From CAVROT01 sp963722905 (GTDB taxonomy: Bacteria; Pseudomonadota; Alphaproteobacteria; Rhodobacterales; Rhodobacteraceae): a stretch of 64,000 nucleotides of DNA. Below, piece by piece: positions 41,930-50,967 of this stretch (position 1 is its first letter; each line of letters starts with the position of its first letter). The notes beneath the pieces were generated by a model that did no database searches, was not told where the DNA came from, and worked only from the letters and a program-made list of their open reading frames with translations. The position numbers and the translations under genes are program-made. Location: NCBI GenBank assembly GCA_963722905.1, contig CAVROT010000005.1, forward strand, positions 62,001 to 126,000, read 5' to 3'.

Positions 41930-43588
41930 ATGACCGCATCATCGCGCGCCATCCATCCCGCCGTTCCTGCCCTCGCCGCCGAGGCCGCCGCCGGCTCCCT
42001 GTCGCGGCGCGAGTTCCTGTCGCGCGCCACGTCGCTGGGCGTGGGCGCCGCCGCGGCCTACGGGCTGCTGGGCATCGCGGCGCCGACGCCCGCGGCTGCG
42101 CAGGAGCGGAGGCAGGGAGGTACTCTGCGCATTCAGCAGGAGGTCCGTCCGCTGAAGGATCCGCGCACCTACGACTGGCCGCAGATGTCGAACGTGTCGC
42201 GCGGCTGGCTGGAATATCTGGTGGAGTATCAGTCCGACGGCACGATGACCCCGATGCTGCTGGAGTCCTGGGACGTCAGCGACGACGCCAAGCTCTATAC
42301 CCTGAACGTCCGGCCCGGCGTGACCTGGAGCAACGGCGACCCCTTCACCGCCGCCGACGTGGCCCGCAACGTCGAACGCTGGTGCGAGACTGGCGTGGAG
42401 GGCAACGCGATGGCGTCCCGCATGACCGCGCTGATCGACCCCGACACAGGTATGGCCCGCGACGGCGCCGTCGAGGTGGTCGACGACACGACTGTACGCC
42501 TCAACCTCGCAGATGCCGACATCACGCTGATCGCCGGGTTCTCGGAATACAACGCCGGCATCGTGCATGCCGATTTCGACGGGGATCCGTTGTCGAACCC
42601 CATCGGCACCGGCCCCTACCTGCCGGGCGAATACGCGGTCGGCGAGATCGCCGTGCTGGAGCGCAACGACGACCACACATGGTGGGGCGCGCAGGTCTTC
42701 GGCCCGGTGACGCTGGAGCGGATCGAGTTCATCGATTTCGGCACCGACATGTCGGCGGTCTTCGCAGCCGCCGATGCCGACGAGGTCGACATGATCTATG
42801 AAAGCGTCGGCGAATTCGTGGACCTGATGGACACCCTCGGCTGGAGCCGGTCCGAGGCGGTGACGACGAACACCCTCGTCCTGCGGCCCAACCAGGCGGC
42901 CGAGGTGAACGGGACGCGCCCTTACGAAGACGCCCGCGTCCGGCGCGCGCTGTCGATGGCGGTGGATAACGCCGTCCTGCTGGAGCTGGGATATTCGGGT
43001 CGCGGCTCGGTTGCCGAGAACCACCACGTCGCGCCGCTGCACCCCGAATACGCCGATATCGGCCCTGCCGTTTTCGATCCCGAAGGCGCCCGCGACCTGA
43101 TGGACGAGGCGGGCCTGGCCGATTTCGAACACGAGCTGATCTCGATCGACGACGACTGGCGCCGCAACACCGCCGACGCCATGGCGGCGCAGCTGCGCGA
43201 CGCGGGGATCGCGGTGCGCCGCACCGTCCTGCCCGGATCGACCTTCTGGAACGAATGGACGACCTATCCATTCAGCGTCACAGACTGGGCCGGGCGCGCC
43301 ATGGGCGTGCAGGTGCTGGCGCTGGCCTATCGCAGCGGTCAGCCGTGGAACGAGACGGGGTTCTCGAACCCGGAATTCGACGCCATGCTGACCGAGGCGC
43401 TGGGCATCCCCGACGCGGACCGCCGGCGCGAGCTCATGGAGGGGATCGAGACCCTGATGCGCGACGAGGGTGTCGTGACCCAGCCCTACTGGCGCTCGGT
43501 CTACCGTCACGCCAAGCCCGAGGTCGTCGGCGCCGAGCAGCATCCGGCGTTCGAGATCCACGTCTACAAGCTGGGTCTCGCCGCCTGA
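41930..43588 (+). CDS. Tat-exported ABC substrate-binding protein (family 5), orphan
   Basis: A 552-residue SBP family 5 protein (peptide/nickel/opine type). The signal is a twin-arginine one: SRREFLSRATSLGVGAAAAYGLLG, followed by an Ala cleavage region. Mature part: GGTLRIQQEVRPLKDPRTYDWPQMSNV, then YTLNVRPGVTWSNGDPFTAADVARN and NPIGTGPY. CGGAG sits 6 bp before ATG 41930. No permease or ATPase lies beside it, so it must serve a transporter encoded elsewhere or substitute for the broken binding protein at 30068. Confidence 0.9.
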   Translation: MTASSRAIHPAVPALAAEAAAGSLSRREFLSRATSLGVGAAAAYGLLGIAAPTPAAAQERRQGGTLRIQQEVRPLKDPRTYDWPQMSNVSRGWLEYLVEYQSDGTMTPMLLESWDVSDDAKLYTLNVRPGVTWSNGDPFTAADVARNVERWCETGVEGNAMASRMTALIDPDTGMARDGAVEVVDDTTVRLNLADADITLIAGFSEYNAGIVHADFDGDPLSNPIGTGPYLPGEYAVGEIAVLERNDDHTWWGAQVFGPVTLERIEFIDFGTDMSAVFAAADADEVDMIYESVGEFVDLMDTLGWSRSEAVTTNTLVLRPNQAAEVNGTRPYEDARVRRALSMAVDNAVLLELGYSGRGSVAENHHVAPLHPEYADIGPAVFDPEGARDLMDEAGLADFEHELISIDDDWRRNTADAMAAQLRDAGIAVRRTVLPGSTFWNEWTTYPFSVTDWAGRAMGVQVLALAYRSGQPWNETGFSNPEFDAMLTEALGIPDADRRRELMEGIETLMRDEGVVTQPYWRSVYRHAKPEVVGAEQHPAFEIHVYKLGLAA

Positions 43589-43761
43589 TCGCCGCTCGGC
43601 CCATAGGATCGAAAGGGTGCCGGGGGTCCGCGGTCCGGCACCCGATGACGAACGGCCGGGCCGGGAGGACGATCAGGCGATGGCAGCGAGGCTGACCCTG
43701 GGCCCGCCGGTGGGGACGGCTCCGCTGCGTGCGACGGCGTCCCGGCAGCAGAAGCACAAGT

Positions 43762-43792
43762 GGGGCGCCGCGCGAACCGCCGGCGGCGCCCC
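43762..43792 (-). terminator. Hairpin after sugar dehydrogenase gene
   Basis: GGGGCGCCG (43762-43770) pairs with CGGCGCCCC (43784-43792), 5 bp past the stop of the minus-strand dehydrogenase gene. A second hairpin, GGGTGCCGG (43615-43623) with CCGGCACCC (43635-43643), follows the convergent binding-protein gene. Neither has a good T-tract. Confidence 0.5.
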
Positions 43793-43797
43793 GCTCT

Positions 43798-45009
43798 TCA
43801 GGTGCCCTTTGCGCGGGTGACGCGCAGGACCGCGCCGTCTGGCTTGTCGGTCAGCAGCAGCAGGGCGCCGTCCATGTCGATCTCGACGTCGCGGATGCGG
43901 CCTTCGGGCTGCAGGAACTTCTCTTCGCCCGACACCCGGTCGCCATCCAGCACCAGCCGGTTGATGCCGCCCGGATAGAGCGATGACGCGATGACGTTGC
44001 CTTCCCATTCGGGGAACATGTCGCCCTCGTAGAAGGCCATGCCGCCCGGCGCGATGACCGGATCCCAGTAGTAGTTCGGTTCGGCGAAGCCGGGGGCGGA
44101 GTGTTGGCCGGTGCCGACGGGCTGGCCGGAATAGCGCTCTCCGTAGCTGATCTCGGGCCAGCCGTAGTTCGTGCCCGCCGTCGTCAGGTTCAGCTCGTCG
44201 CCGCCCTTGGGCCCATGCTCGATGGTCCACAACTCGTCCGTGCCGGGGCGCATGGCAGCGCCCTGGACATTGCGGTGGCCCAGCGACCAGATCGTGTCGA
44301 TGGCGTCTGCGTCGTCCGCGAAAGGATTGCCATCGGCCGCCGTGCCCTCGGGCGTGATGCGCGCGACCTTGCCGTAGGTCTTGTCCAGATCCTGCGCATA
44401 GACCCGCGCGGCGAGGTCCGAGCGTTCGCCCGTCGTCACGAAGAGATCGCCGTCATGCGGCACGATCCGGCTGCCGAAGTGCTTGTCGTTCGCATAGCCC
44501 GGCTCCTGCACGAATATGTCGGCCACATCCGTCAATTCGGACATGTCGGAGGACAGCGTCGCGGCGGCGACGGCGGTCGCGGCCTCGTTCCCGTCCAGCG
44601 GCTTGGCGTAGCTGAGGTAGATGCGGCGGCTGTCGGCAAAGTCGGGCGCCAGCGCGATGTCCAGCAGGCCGCCCTGCCCCCTGTTGTGGACCTGCGGCAC
44701 GCCCTTCACCGGAGTCTCGCGCAGCTTGCCGTCGGGCGAGACGACGCGCAACCGACCCTCGCGCTCGGTCACGAGGTATCCCCCATCCGGCAGAACCTCG
44801 ATGCCCCAGGGGTGCGCCAGCCCGTCGGCGACCGTCTCGACCGACAGCGCGACGCCGCTGTCGACAGCGGGCGCGCGGGTCTGCATCGGCCATGCCGGTT
44901 CGAATTGCGGCACGTTCTTTGGTCCCTGGACGATGGGCGCGTCCTGCGCGGCGGCGGCCGCCGGCAGGGCGGCGGCGAGAACGATGGCGATGGGGCGTGC
45001 GACGGTCAT
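43798..45009 (-). CDS. PQQ-dependent aldose sugar dehydrogenase (YliI type)
   Basis: A 403-residue exported six-bladed propeller of the glucose/sorbosone dehydrogenase family. Signal peptide ARPIAIVLAAALPAAAAAQD; then LAHPWGIEVLPDGGYLVTEREGRL, VHNRGQGGLLDIALAPDF, LWSLGHRNVQGAAM-like IWSLGHRNVQGAA, and EHGPKGGDELNL, as in soluble aldose sugar dehydrogenase. It oxidises aldoses in the periplasm with PQQ. GGAG stands 7 bp before ATG 45009. No PQQ biosynthesis genes are in the window. Confidence 0.93.
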   Translation of the reverse strand: MTVARPIAIVLAAALPAAAAAQDAPIVQGPKNVPQFEPAWPMQTRAPAVDSGVALSVETVADGLAHPWGIEVLPDGGYLVTEREGRLRVVSPDGKLRETPVKGVPQVHNRGQGGLLDIALAPDFADSRRIYLSYAKPLDGNEAATAVAAATLSSDMSELTDVADIFVQEPGYANDKHFGSRIVPHDGDLFVTTGERSDLAARVYAQDLDKTYGKVARITPEGTAADGNPFADDADAIDTIWSLGHRNVQGAAMRPGTDELWTIEHGPKGGDELNLTTAGTNYGWPEISYGERYSGQPVGTGQHSAPGFAEPNYYWDPVIAPGGMAFYEGDMFPEWEGNVIASSLYPGGINRLVLDGDRVSGEEKFLQPEGRIRDVEIDMDGALLLLTDKPDGAVLRVTRAKGT

Positions 45010-45216
45010 GGGATGGCTCCGGCTATGTGCGTTGCGGGGTAAAGTGTTCCGACGGGTCGCCGTTCCCACACGGTCCCGTGCGCCACGTCGCCGCACACCG
45101 CCTCGGGCGGCGGCCCGAGTACGGCGCCGCCCGGCAGTCAGCCGCCGCCCGGGGTCGCCGCGACGGCGGACCGAGGGCGAGCGGCCCGAGGGCGCGCCGT
45201 TCCGCGCGTCGTCTCG

Positions 45217-46131
45217 CTACCCCCGTTTGCGGCGCCGCGCCCCGGCCGCGGCCTCGCGCCAGGCGATGAAAGAGATTGCGCCGACGATGATGCCGCCGCC
45301 CGCTACGACCCAGCCGTCGATGCCCTCGCCGAAGACCGCCCAGCCCAGCACGACCGCCCAGACCATCTGAAGAAACGTCACCGGCTGCGTCACCGTGATC
45401 GGCGCCGCCTGGAAAGCGCAGGACATCGCCCAGTGCCCGGCCGTCGCCAGCGCCGCCGTGAGGAACAGCCAGCCCAGCTGCGGCCACGTCGGCGGCACCC
45501 AGACCGCCCAGGCGAATGGGACGAGGGCGACCGTCACCCAGATCGACAGCATCGCGACCACGACGACCGGCGCCACCTGCCCCGACATCAGTTTGGCGAT
45601 CAGATAGGAGGCGGCGAAGAACATCGCGGTGAAGAGCATCGCGACATGGCCCGGCGACAGTTCGCGAAAGCCCGGACGCAGGATGACCAGCGCGCCCAGG
45701 AACGCGACCGCGATGGCCGCGATCCTCCGCCCGGCCAGCCGTTCGCCTAGAAAAAGTGCAGCGCCGATGCTGACATAGGCGGGCGAGAGGTAGTTCATCG
45801 CCGTGACCTCGGCCAGCGGGATGCGCGTCATGGCGAAGAACCACGCGATCACGCCCATTGCATGCACCCCGCCGCGCAGCGCGAACAGTCTTGTGGCCCG
45901 CGCGCCCAGTCGTGCCGCGCGTACCGCCCCGAGCATCGGGATCAGGAAGACCAGCCCCAGCGCATAGCGCAGGAACGCCGCCTGCGCGGCCGGAACGCCA
46001 TCGCCCAGATGCTTGACCGTCGCGGTGACGCCCACAAAGAGGATGCCCGACGCCACCATCCAGCCGATGCCGGCCAGCGGCCGGGCGGCGGGCCCCGCCG
46101 GTACCGCTGCACCGACCTCGGGCGTACTCAC
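45217..46131 (-). CDS. EamA-family (DMT superfamily) transporter
   Basis: A protein of ~304 residues with ten predicted helices in two EamA repeats: GIGWMVASGILFVGVTATVKHLG, FALRGGVHAMGVIAWFFAMTRIPLAEVTAMNYLSP in repeat 1, and FLTAALATAGHWAMSCAFQAAPITVTQPVTFLQMVWAVVLG in repeat 2. Such transporters export metabolites or amino acids. The frame is open to a TTG at 46185 that overlaps lysE; GTG 46131 gives a more typical N-terminus and I prefer it with modest certainty. It is likely cotranscribed with the upstream exporter gene. Confidence 0.88.
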   Translation of the reverse strand: MSTPEVGAAVPAGPAARPLAGIGWMVASGILFVGVTATVKHLGDGVPAAQAAFLRYALGLVFLIPMLGAVRAARLGARATRLFALRGGVHAMGVIAWFFAMTRIPLAEVTAMNYLSPAYVSIGAALFLGERLAGRRIAAIAVAFLGALVILRPGFRELSPGHVAMLFTAMFFAASYLIAKLMSGQVAPVVVVAMLSIWVTVALVPFAWAVWVPPTWPQLGWLFLTAALATAGHWAMSCAFQAAPITVTQPVTFLQMVWAVVLGWAVFGEGIDGWVVAGGGIIVGAISFIAWREAAAGARRRKRG

Positions 46132-46171
46132 GACGGGATCCCGCACCGGGGGCGCGTCGCGGACCGGGACG

Positions 46172-46768
46172 TCATCCCAGGACAAGCATCAGCGCCAGTC
46201 CCCACATCACCACCCCCACGACCGCGTCGAGCACACGCCAGGCGACCGGCCGCTCGAAGAGCGGCGCCAGCATCCGCGCTCCGTAGCCCAGCGCGAAGAA
46301 GAAGGCGAACGATGCCGTCATCGCGCCGGCGCCGAACGCCCACCGGTCCGGCGACGCGGCCGCGACCGAGCCAAGCAGGACAACCGTGTCGAGGTAGACG
46401 TGCGGATTGAGCCAGGTAAGCGCCAGACAGATGGCAAGTGTCCGGCCCGGCGCCTCGGGCCCCGCCGCGGCCGCCTCCAGCCGGTCCCCGCCGTTCAGGG
46501 CCGAGCGGAACGCGAACGCGCCGTACACCGTCAGGAACGCGGCACCGCCCCAGGTCATCGCCGGCACGACGGCCGGCGCCGCCTCGACCAGTCGACCGAA
46601 CCCCGCGACGCCCGCGGCGATCAGCGCCGCGTCGCTGGCCGCGCAGGCCAGGCAGACGACGAAGACATGCGACCGCCGCAGGCCCTGTCGCAGGACGAAC
46701 GCGTTCTGCGCCCCGATGGCCATGATCAGTGTCAGCCCAAGTGCCGCGCCCGAGAGATAGGTGGTCAT
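46172..46768 (-). CDS. LysE/ArgO-type amino acid exporter
   Basis: A 198-residue membrane protein of the LysE family: GAALGLTLIMAIGAQNAFVLRQGLRRSHVF at the N-terminus is the ArgO/LysE signature, followed by LACAASDAALIAAGVAG and TWLNPHVYLDTVVLLGS with the conserved NP motif. It exports basic amino acids such as lysine or arginine. ATG 46768 is chosen on homology; the open frame upstream is a shadow of the livJ region. No divergent LysR regulator (argP/lysG) is present, which is the usual partner. Confidence 0.92.
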   Translation of the reverse strand: MTTYLSGAALGLTLIMAIGAQNAFVLRQGLRRSHVFVVCLACAASDAALIAAGVAGFGRLVEAAPAVVPAMTWGGAAFLTVYGAFAFRSALNGGDRLEAAAAGPEAPGRTLAICLALTWLNPHVYLDTVVLLGSVAAASPDRWAFGAGAMTASFAFFFALGYGARMLAPLFERPVAWRVLDAVVGVVMWGLALMLVLG

Positions 46769-46952
46769 GCATGGGCCCCGGCACCGGCATCTCAGGCCAT
46801 CATAGGCGCGGCCCGGTATCGCTTGCCAACGCCGAACGCGGGCACGCTCCGTGCCCCAGCGGCCGGACCGCCCCGGCAACGCCCCCTTTCCTTTTCTGCC
46901 TTCGCTGATAACCTGCGCGGCAGAAAAACAACGCCTTTGGGGAGAAGACACC

Positions 46953-48134
46953 ATGAAGAAGCTGCTGTTTGCAACCGCCGCGTGTGCCCTGGCAACCGGC
47001 GCCACCGCGCAGGACGTCAAGATCGGGATCATCCTTGGCTTCACCGGCCCGCTTGAGACGATCACCCCCGCGATGGGCGCCGCTGCCGAAATGGCCGTGG
47101 ACGAGGTGAACGCGTCGGGCGCGCTGATGGACGGCGCCACGGTCGAGGCCGTGCGCGGCGACAGCACCTGCATCGACGCCGGTGCCGCCACCGCGACGGC
47201 CGAGCGGATGGTGACCTCGGACGGGATCGTCGCCGTGATGGGCGCCGACTGCTCGGGCGTGACGGGCGCGATCCTCGCCAACGTGGCGGTGCCCAACGGC
47301 ATCGTCATGGTGTCGCCATCCGCCACCTCGCCGGGGCTGTCTGACGCCGAGGACAACGGCCTCTTCTTCCGCACGGCACCCTCCGACGCGCGGCAGGGAC
47401 AGGTTCTGGCCGACATGCTGAACGACCGCGGCATCGCCGAGGCCGCCGTCACCTACACCAACAACGACTACGGCAAGGGCCTTGCCGACGCGTTCGAGAG
47501 CGCCTTCACCGAAAGCGGCGGCACGGTCACCATCTCGGCCGCGCACGAGGACGGCAAGGCGGACTATTCGGCCGAGGTCGGCGCGCTGGCCTCGGCCGGC
47601 GGCGAGGTTCTGGTCGTCGCGGGCTACGTCGACCAGGGCGGCGCAGGCGTCATCCAGGCCGCGCTCGACACCGGGGCGTTCGACACGTTCGTGCTGCCGG
47701 ACGGCATGTACGGGCAGTCGCTGCTGGACAAGATGGGCAGCGCCATGGACGGCAGCTTCGGCGACGTGCCGGGCACCGACAGCGCGGGTGCCGAGACCTT
47801 CGTGGGGCTGGCCGAGGCCGCGGGCTTCGACGGGACGTCCTCCTTCACCGCCGAGAGCTACGATGCGGCGGCGCTGATCATGCTGGCGATGCAGGCGTCA
47901 AACTCGACCGATCCGGCCGTCTTCAAGGACAGCGTCATGGACGTGGCCAACGCGCCTGGCGAGGAGATCTTCCCCGGCGAACTGGAAAAGGCCATCGGCA
48001 TCCTCAGTGACGGCGGCGACATCGACTACGTCGGCGCCTCGGCGGTCGAGCTGATCGGACCGGGCGAAAGTGCCGGCAGCTACCGCGAGTACGAGATCAG
48101 CGGCGGCGCGGTCGAGACCGTCGGCTTCCGCTGA
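46953..48134 (+). CDS. livJ: Branched-chain amino acid-type ABC substrate-binding protein
   Basis: A 393-residue periplasmic binding protein (Peripla_BP_6). Signal peptide KKLLFATAACALATGATAQ; mature start VKIGIILGFTGPLETITPAMG, then GIVAVMGADCSGVTGAIL and NNDYGKGLADAFESAF. GGGGAG stands 8 bp before ATG 46953. First gene of livJGFHM; a strong hairpin after it may keep its transcript more abundant than the rest. Branched-chain amino acids are the family default, but urea, amides and aromatic compounds are also carried by this family. Confidence 0.9.
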   Translation: MKKLLFATAACALATGATAQDVKIGIILGFTGPLETITPAMGAAAEMAVDEVNASGALMDGATVEAVRGDSTCIDAGAATATAERMVTSDGIVAVMGADCSGVTGAILANVAVPNGIVMVSPSATSPGLSDAEDNGLFFRTAPSDARQGQVLADMLNDRGIAEAAVTYTNNDYGKGLADAFESAFTESGGTVTISAAHEDGKADYSAEVGALASAGGEVLVVAGYVDQGGAGVIQAALDTGAFDTFVLPDGMYGQSLLDKMGSAMDGSFGDVPGTDSAGAETFVGLAEAAGFDGTSSFTAESYDAAALIMLAMQASNSTDPAVFKDSVMDVANAPGEEIFPGELEKAIGILSDGGDIDYVGASAVELIGPGESAGSYREYEISGGAVETVGFR

Positions 48135-48141
48135 GCCGGAT

Positions 48142-48165
48142 AGGCGCCGCCCCCGGGCGGCGCCT
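48142..48165 (+). terminator. Intra-operon hairpin after livJ
   Basis: AGGCGCCGCCC (48142-48152) and GGGCGGCGCCT (48155-48165), a perfect 11-bp stem with two-base loop, 8 bp after the livJ stop. No T-tract follows, so it is more likely a partial terminator or RNA-stabilising end than a full stop. Confidence 0.65.
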
Positions 48166-48229
48166 TCCGAACGGGGATGGACGGGGCGACCGGCCACAAG
48201 TGGCCGCCGCGGTATGGATCGGACCGCCG

Positions 48230-49006
48230 ATGATCGAGGTGCACGACCTGCACAGGCATTTCGGCGGCTTCCATGCCGTCGACGGCGCGACCCTGTCCAT
48301 CGGTGCGGGCACGATCACCGGCCTGATCGGACCGAACGGCGCGGGAAAGACGACGCTCTTCAATGTCATCGCCGGGGTGTTGCCGCCCACGTCGGGCCGC
48401 GTGACGATGGATGGCCGGGACGTGACAGGCCTGCCGCCGCACGAGCTTTTCCATCGCGGTCTGCTGCGGACGTTCCAGATCGCGCACGAGTTCGCGTCGA
48501 TGACCGTGCGCGAGAACCTGATGATGGTCCCCCCCGGACAGTCCGGAGAGGGCCTGGTCGCCGCGTGGTTCGGCCGCGCCCGCATCCGCGCTGAGGAGCG
48601 CGCACTGGCCGCGAAGGCCGACGAGGTGCTGGAATTCCTGACCATCGATCATCTGGCCGACGAGAAGGCGGGCAACCTGTCGGGCGGGCAGAAGAAGCTG
48701 TTGGAGCTGGGCCGCACGATGATGGTGGACGCGCGCATCGTGTTCCTGGACGAAGTCGGTGCGGGGGTGAACCGGACGCTGCTGAACACCGTCGGCGACG
48801 CGATCCTGCGGCTGAACCGCGAACGCGGCTACACCTTCTGCATGATCGAGCACGACATGAACTTCATCGGGAGGCTCTGCGATCCGGTCATCGTGATGGC
48901 CGAGGGGCGCGTGCTGGCGCAGGGGACCATCGACGAGATGAAGTCCGACGAGCGCGTGATCGAGGCCTATCTGGGCACCGGTCCCAAGCAGGCGGCCGCC
49001 TCTTGA
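48230..49006 (+). CDS. livG: Branched-chain amino acid-type ABC ATPase LivG
   Basis: A 258-residue ATPase with Walker A GPNGAGKTT, signature LSGGQKKLLELGRTMM, Walker B IVFLDEVGAGVN and H-loop EHD. LivG features LLRTFQIAHEFASMTVRENLMM and MIEHDMNFIGRLCDPVIVMAEGRVLAQG are clear. Walker B has DEVGAG in place of the more common DEPAAG. ATG 48230 fits homology; a GTG at 48200 is in frame but less likely. Forms the ATPase heterodimer with LivF. Confidence 0.93.
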   Translation: MIEVHDLHRHFGGFHAVDGATLSIGAGTITGLIGPNGAGKTTLFNVIAGVLPPTSGRVTMDGRDVTGLPPHELFHRGLLRTFQIAHEFASMTVRENLMMVPPGQSGEGLVAAWFGRARIRAEERALAAKADEVLEFLTIDHLADEKAGNLSGGQKKLLELGRTMMVDARIVFLDEVGAGVNRTLLNTVGDAILRLNRERGYTFCMIEHDMNFIGRLCDPVIVMAEGRVLAQGTIDEMKSDERVIEAYLGTGPKQAAAS

Positions 49007-49034
49007 CGTCGGGCGGGCGGTCCGGGGGCGCGAC

Positions 49035-49868
49035 ATGAGCGGCGACCCCCTGCGCGACGACCGCGGCAACCGCGACCGGTCGATCACCAGGTCCTCCGAT
49101 CCCGTCGGCAATGCGGCCCGACGCAACCGGTCCGGCGCGCCCGCCCCGCATCGCGCCGAGGACGCGGCACTGATCGGGGAGGCGATGACCGGCGGCTACG
49201 GTCGCGGCGCCGACATCCTGCACGACTGCACCATATCGGTCGAGAGGGGGCGGATCGCCGTCATCGTCGGCCCGAACGGCGCGGGCAAGTCGACGGCGAT
49301 GAAGGCGGTGTTCGGCATGTTGTCGCTGCGCGCGGGGGCGGTACGGCTGGGGGGCGAGGACATCACGTCGCTCAGCCCGCAGGACCGGGTGGCGTGCGGG
49401 ATGGCCTTCGTGCCGCAGACCTCCAACATCTTCACCTCGATGACGGTGGAGGAGAATCTGGAAATGGGCGCGTTCCTGCGCCGCGACGACATCCGCCGCA
49501 CGATGGAGCAGGTCTACGACCTGTTTCCCATCCTGCGCGACAAGCGCCGGCAGGCGGCGGGCGAACTGTCTGGCGGCCAGCGCCAGCAGGTCGCCGTCGG
49601 CCGCGCGCTGATGACCGAACCCTCGGTGCTGATGCTGGACGAGCCGACGGCGGGCGTGTCGCCCATCGTGATGGACGAACTCTTCGACCGCATCGTGGAG
49701 GTCGCGCGATCCGGCATCTCGGTCCTGATGGTCGAGCAGAACGCATCGCAGGCCCTGCGCATCGCCGACACCGGCTACGTGCTGGTTCAGGGCAGCAACG
49801 CCTTCACCGGCACCGGGGCCGAGTTGCTGGCCGATGACGAGGTCCGGCGGAGTTTTCTGGGAGGATGA
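49035..49868 (+). CDS. livF: Branched-chain amino acid-type ABC ATPase LivF
   Basis: A 277-residue ATPase: Walker A GPNGAGKST, signature LSGGQRQQVAVGRALM, Walker B LMLDEPTAGVSP and SVLMVEQNASQALRIADTGYVL. The ATP-binding fold starts only around residue 45 (AMTGGYGRGADILHDC); the first ~40 residues (SGDPLRDDRGNRDRSITRSS) are a charged, probably disordered extension not usual in LivF, so the true start could be further in. Spacing to livG is 28 bp. Confidence 0.9.
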   Translation: MSGDPLRDDRGNRDRSITRSSDPVGNAARRNRSGAPAPHRAEDAALIGEAMTGGYGRGADILHDCTISVERGRIAVIVGPNGAGKSTAMKAVFGMLSLRAGAVRLGGEDITSLSPQDRVACGMAFVPQTSNIFTSMTVEENLEMGAFLRRDDIRRTMEQVYDLFPILRDKRRQAAGELSGGQRQQVAVGRALMTEPSVLMLDEPTAGVSPIVMDELFDRIVEVARSGISVLMVEQNASQALRIADTGYVLVQGSNAFTGTGAELLADDEVRRSFLGG

Positions 49869-49899
49869 CGCGTGTGGCGGACGGCGGACCCTCCGGGGG

Positions 49900-49922
49900 G
49901 AGTATTTTGGACAGGATGAAGG
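49900..49922 (+). repeat. Dispersed 23-bp intergenic element
   Basis: GAGTATTTTGGACAGGATGA plus AGG, followed by further G. Third copy of the element at 23065-23087 and 37861-37883. It lies in the 91-bp gap between livF and livH. Confidence 0.8.
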
Positions 49923-49959
49923 GGGGGGCCGCGGCCCGATTTCCGACGGCGGGGCTGCG

Positions 49960-50967
49960 ATGGACATTTTGAACGCAGTGGTGGCGCTGGCGAATTACGT
50001 GCTGATCCCCGCGACCGCCTATGGCGCGCAGCTGGCGCTGGGGGCGCTGGGGGTGACGCTGATCTACGGGATCCTACGGTTCAGCAATTTCGCGCACGGC
50101 GATACGATGGCTTTCGGCGCGATGGCGACGATCCTGGTGACCTGGTGGTTCCAGTCGATCGGACTGCACCTGTGGGTGCTGCCCACGGCGCTGATCGCCC
50201 TGCCCTTCGGGATTGCCGCCACCGCGCTGCTGGTGCTGGGGACGGACCGGGCCGTCTATCGCTTCTACCGCGAACGCCGGGCGGCGCCGGTGATCCTGGT
50301 GATCGTGTCGATGGGGGTCATGTTCATCATGAACGGCCTCGTGCGGCTGGTGGTCGGACCGGACGACATCCGCTTCGAGGATGGCGAACGCTTCATCGTG
50401 AACGCCCGCCAGTTCAAGGAGTGGTCCGGACTGGAGGAAGGGCTGGCCCTGCGCACCACGCAAGGATTGACCATCGTGACCGCCGTGATCGTGGTGGCGG
50501 CGCTCTTCTGGTTCCTGAACAGGACCCGCACCGGCAAGTCGATGCGCGCCTTCAGCGACAACGAGGATCTGGCGCTGCTGTCGGGCATCAATCCCGAGAA
50601 GGTGGTCGCGGTGACGTGGATCGTCGTCGCGGGCCTCGCGACAGTGGCCGGGGTGCTCTACGGGCTCGACAAGTCGTTCAAGCCCTTCACCTACTTCCAG
50701 CTATTGTTGCCGATCTTCGCCAGTGCCATCGTCGGCGGGCTGGGCAGCCCCGTCGGCGCCGTCGCCGGCGGGTTCGTCATCGCCTACAGCGAGGTCGCCG
50801 TCACCTACGCCTGGAAGAAGGTGGCGACCTACCTCGTCCCCGCGTGGGAGCCGGACGGCCTCGTCCAGCTGCTGTCGACGGATTACAAGTTCGCCGTCAG
50901 CTTCGCGATCCTGATCGTCGTGCTGCTGTTCCGGCCTACAGGCCTTTTCCGGGGGAAATCGGTATGA
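49960..50967 (+). CDS. livH: Branched-chain amino acid-type ABC permease LivH
   Basis: A 335-residue permease with about eight membrane helices. Signatures: ALGALGVTLIYGILRFSNFAHGD near the N-terminus and the EAA-like loop RAFSDNEDLALLSGINPEKVVAVTW, plus LLLPIFASAIVGGLGSPVGAVAGGFVIA. ATG 49960 lies just past the intergenic element. The stop overlaps the livM start as ATGA. LivH and LivM form the membrane channel. Confidence 0.93.
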   Translation: MDILNAVVALANYVLIPATAYGAQLALGALGVTLIYGILRFSNFAHGDTMAFGAMATILVTWWFQSIGLHLWVLPTALIALPFGIAATALLVLGTDRAVYRFYRERRAAPVILVIVSMGVMFIMNGLVRLVVGPDDIRFEDGERFIVNARQFKEWSGLEEGLALRTTQGLTIVTAVIVVAALFWFLNRTRTGKSMRAFSDNEDLALLSGINPEKVVAVTWIVVAGLATVAGVLYGLDKSFKPFTYFQLLLPIFASAIVGGLGSPVGAVAGGFVIAYSEVAVTYAWKKVATYLVPAWEPDGLVQLLSTDYKFAVSFAILIVVLLFRPTGLFRGKSV

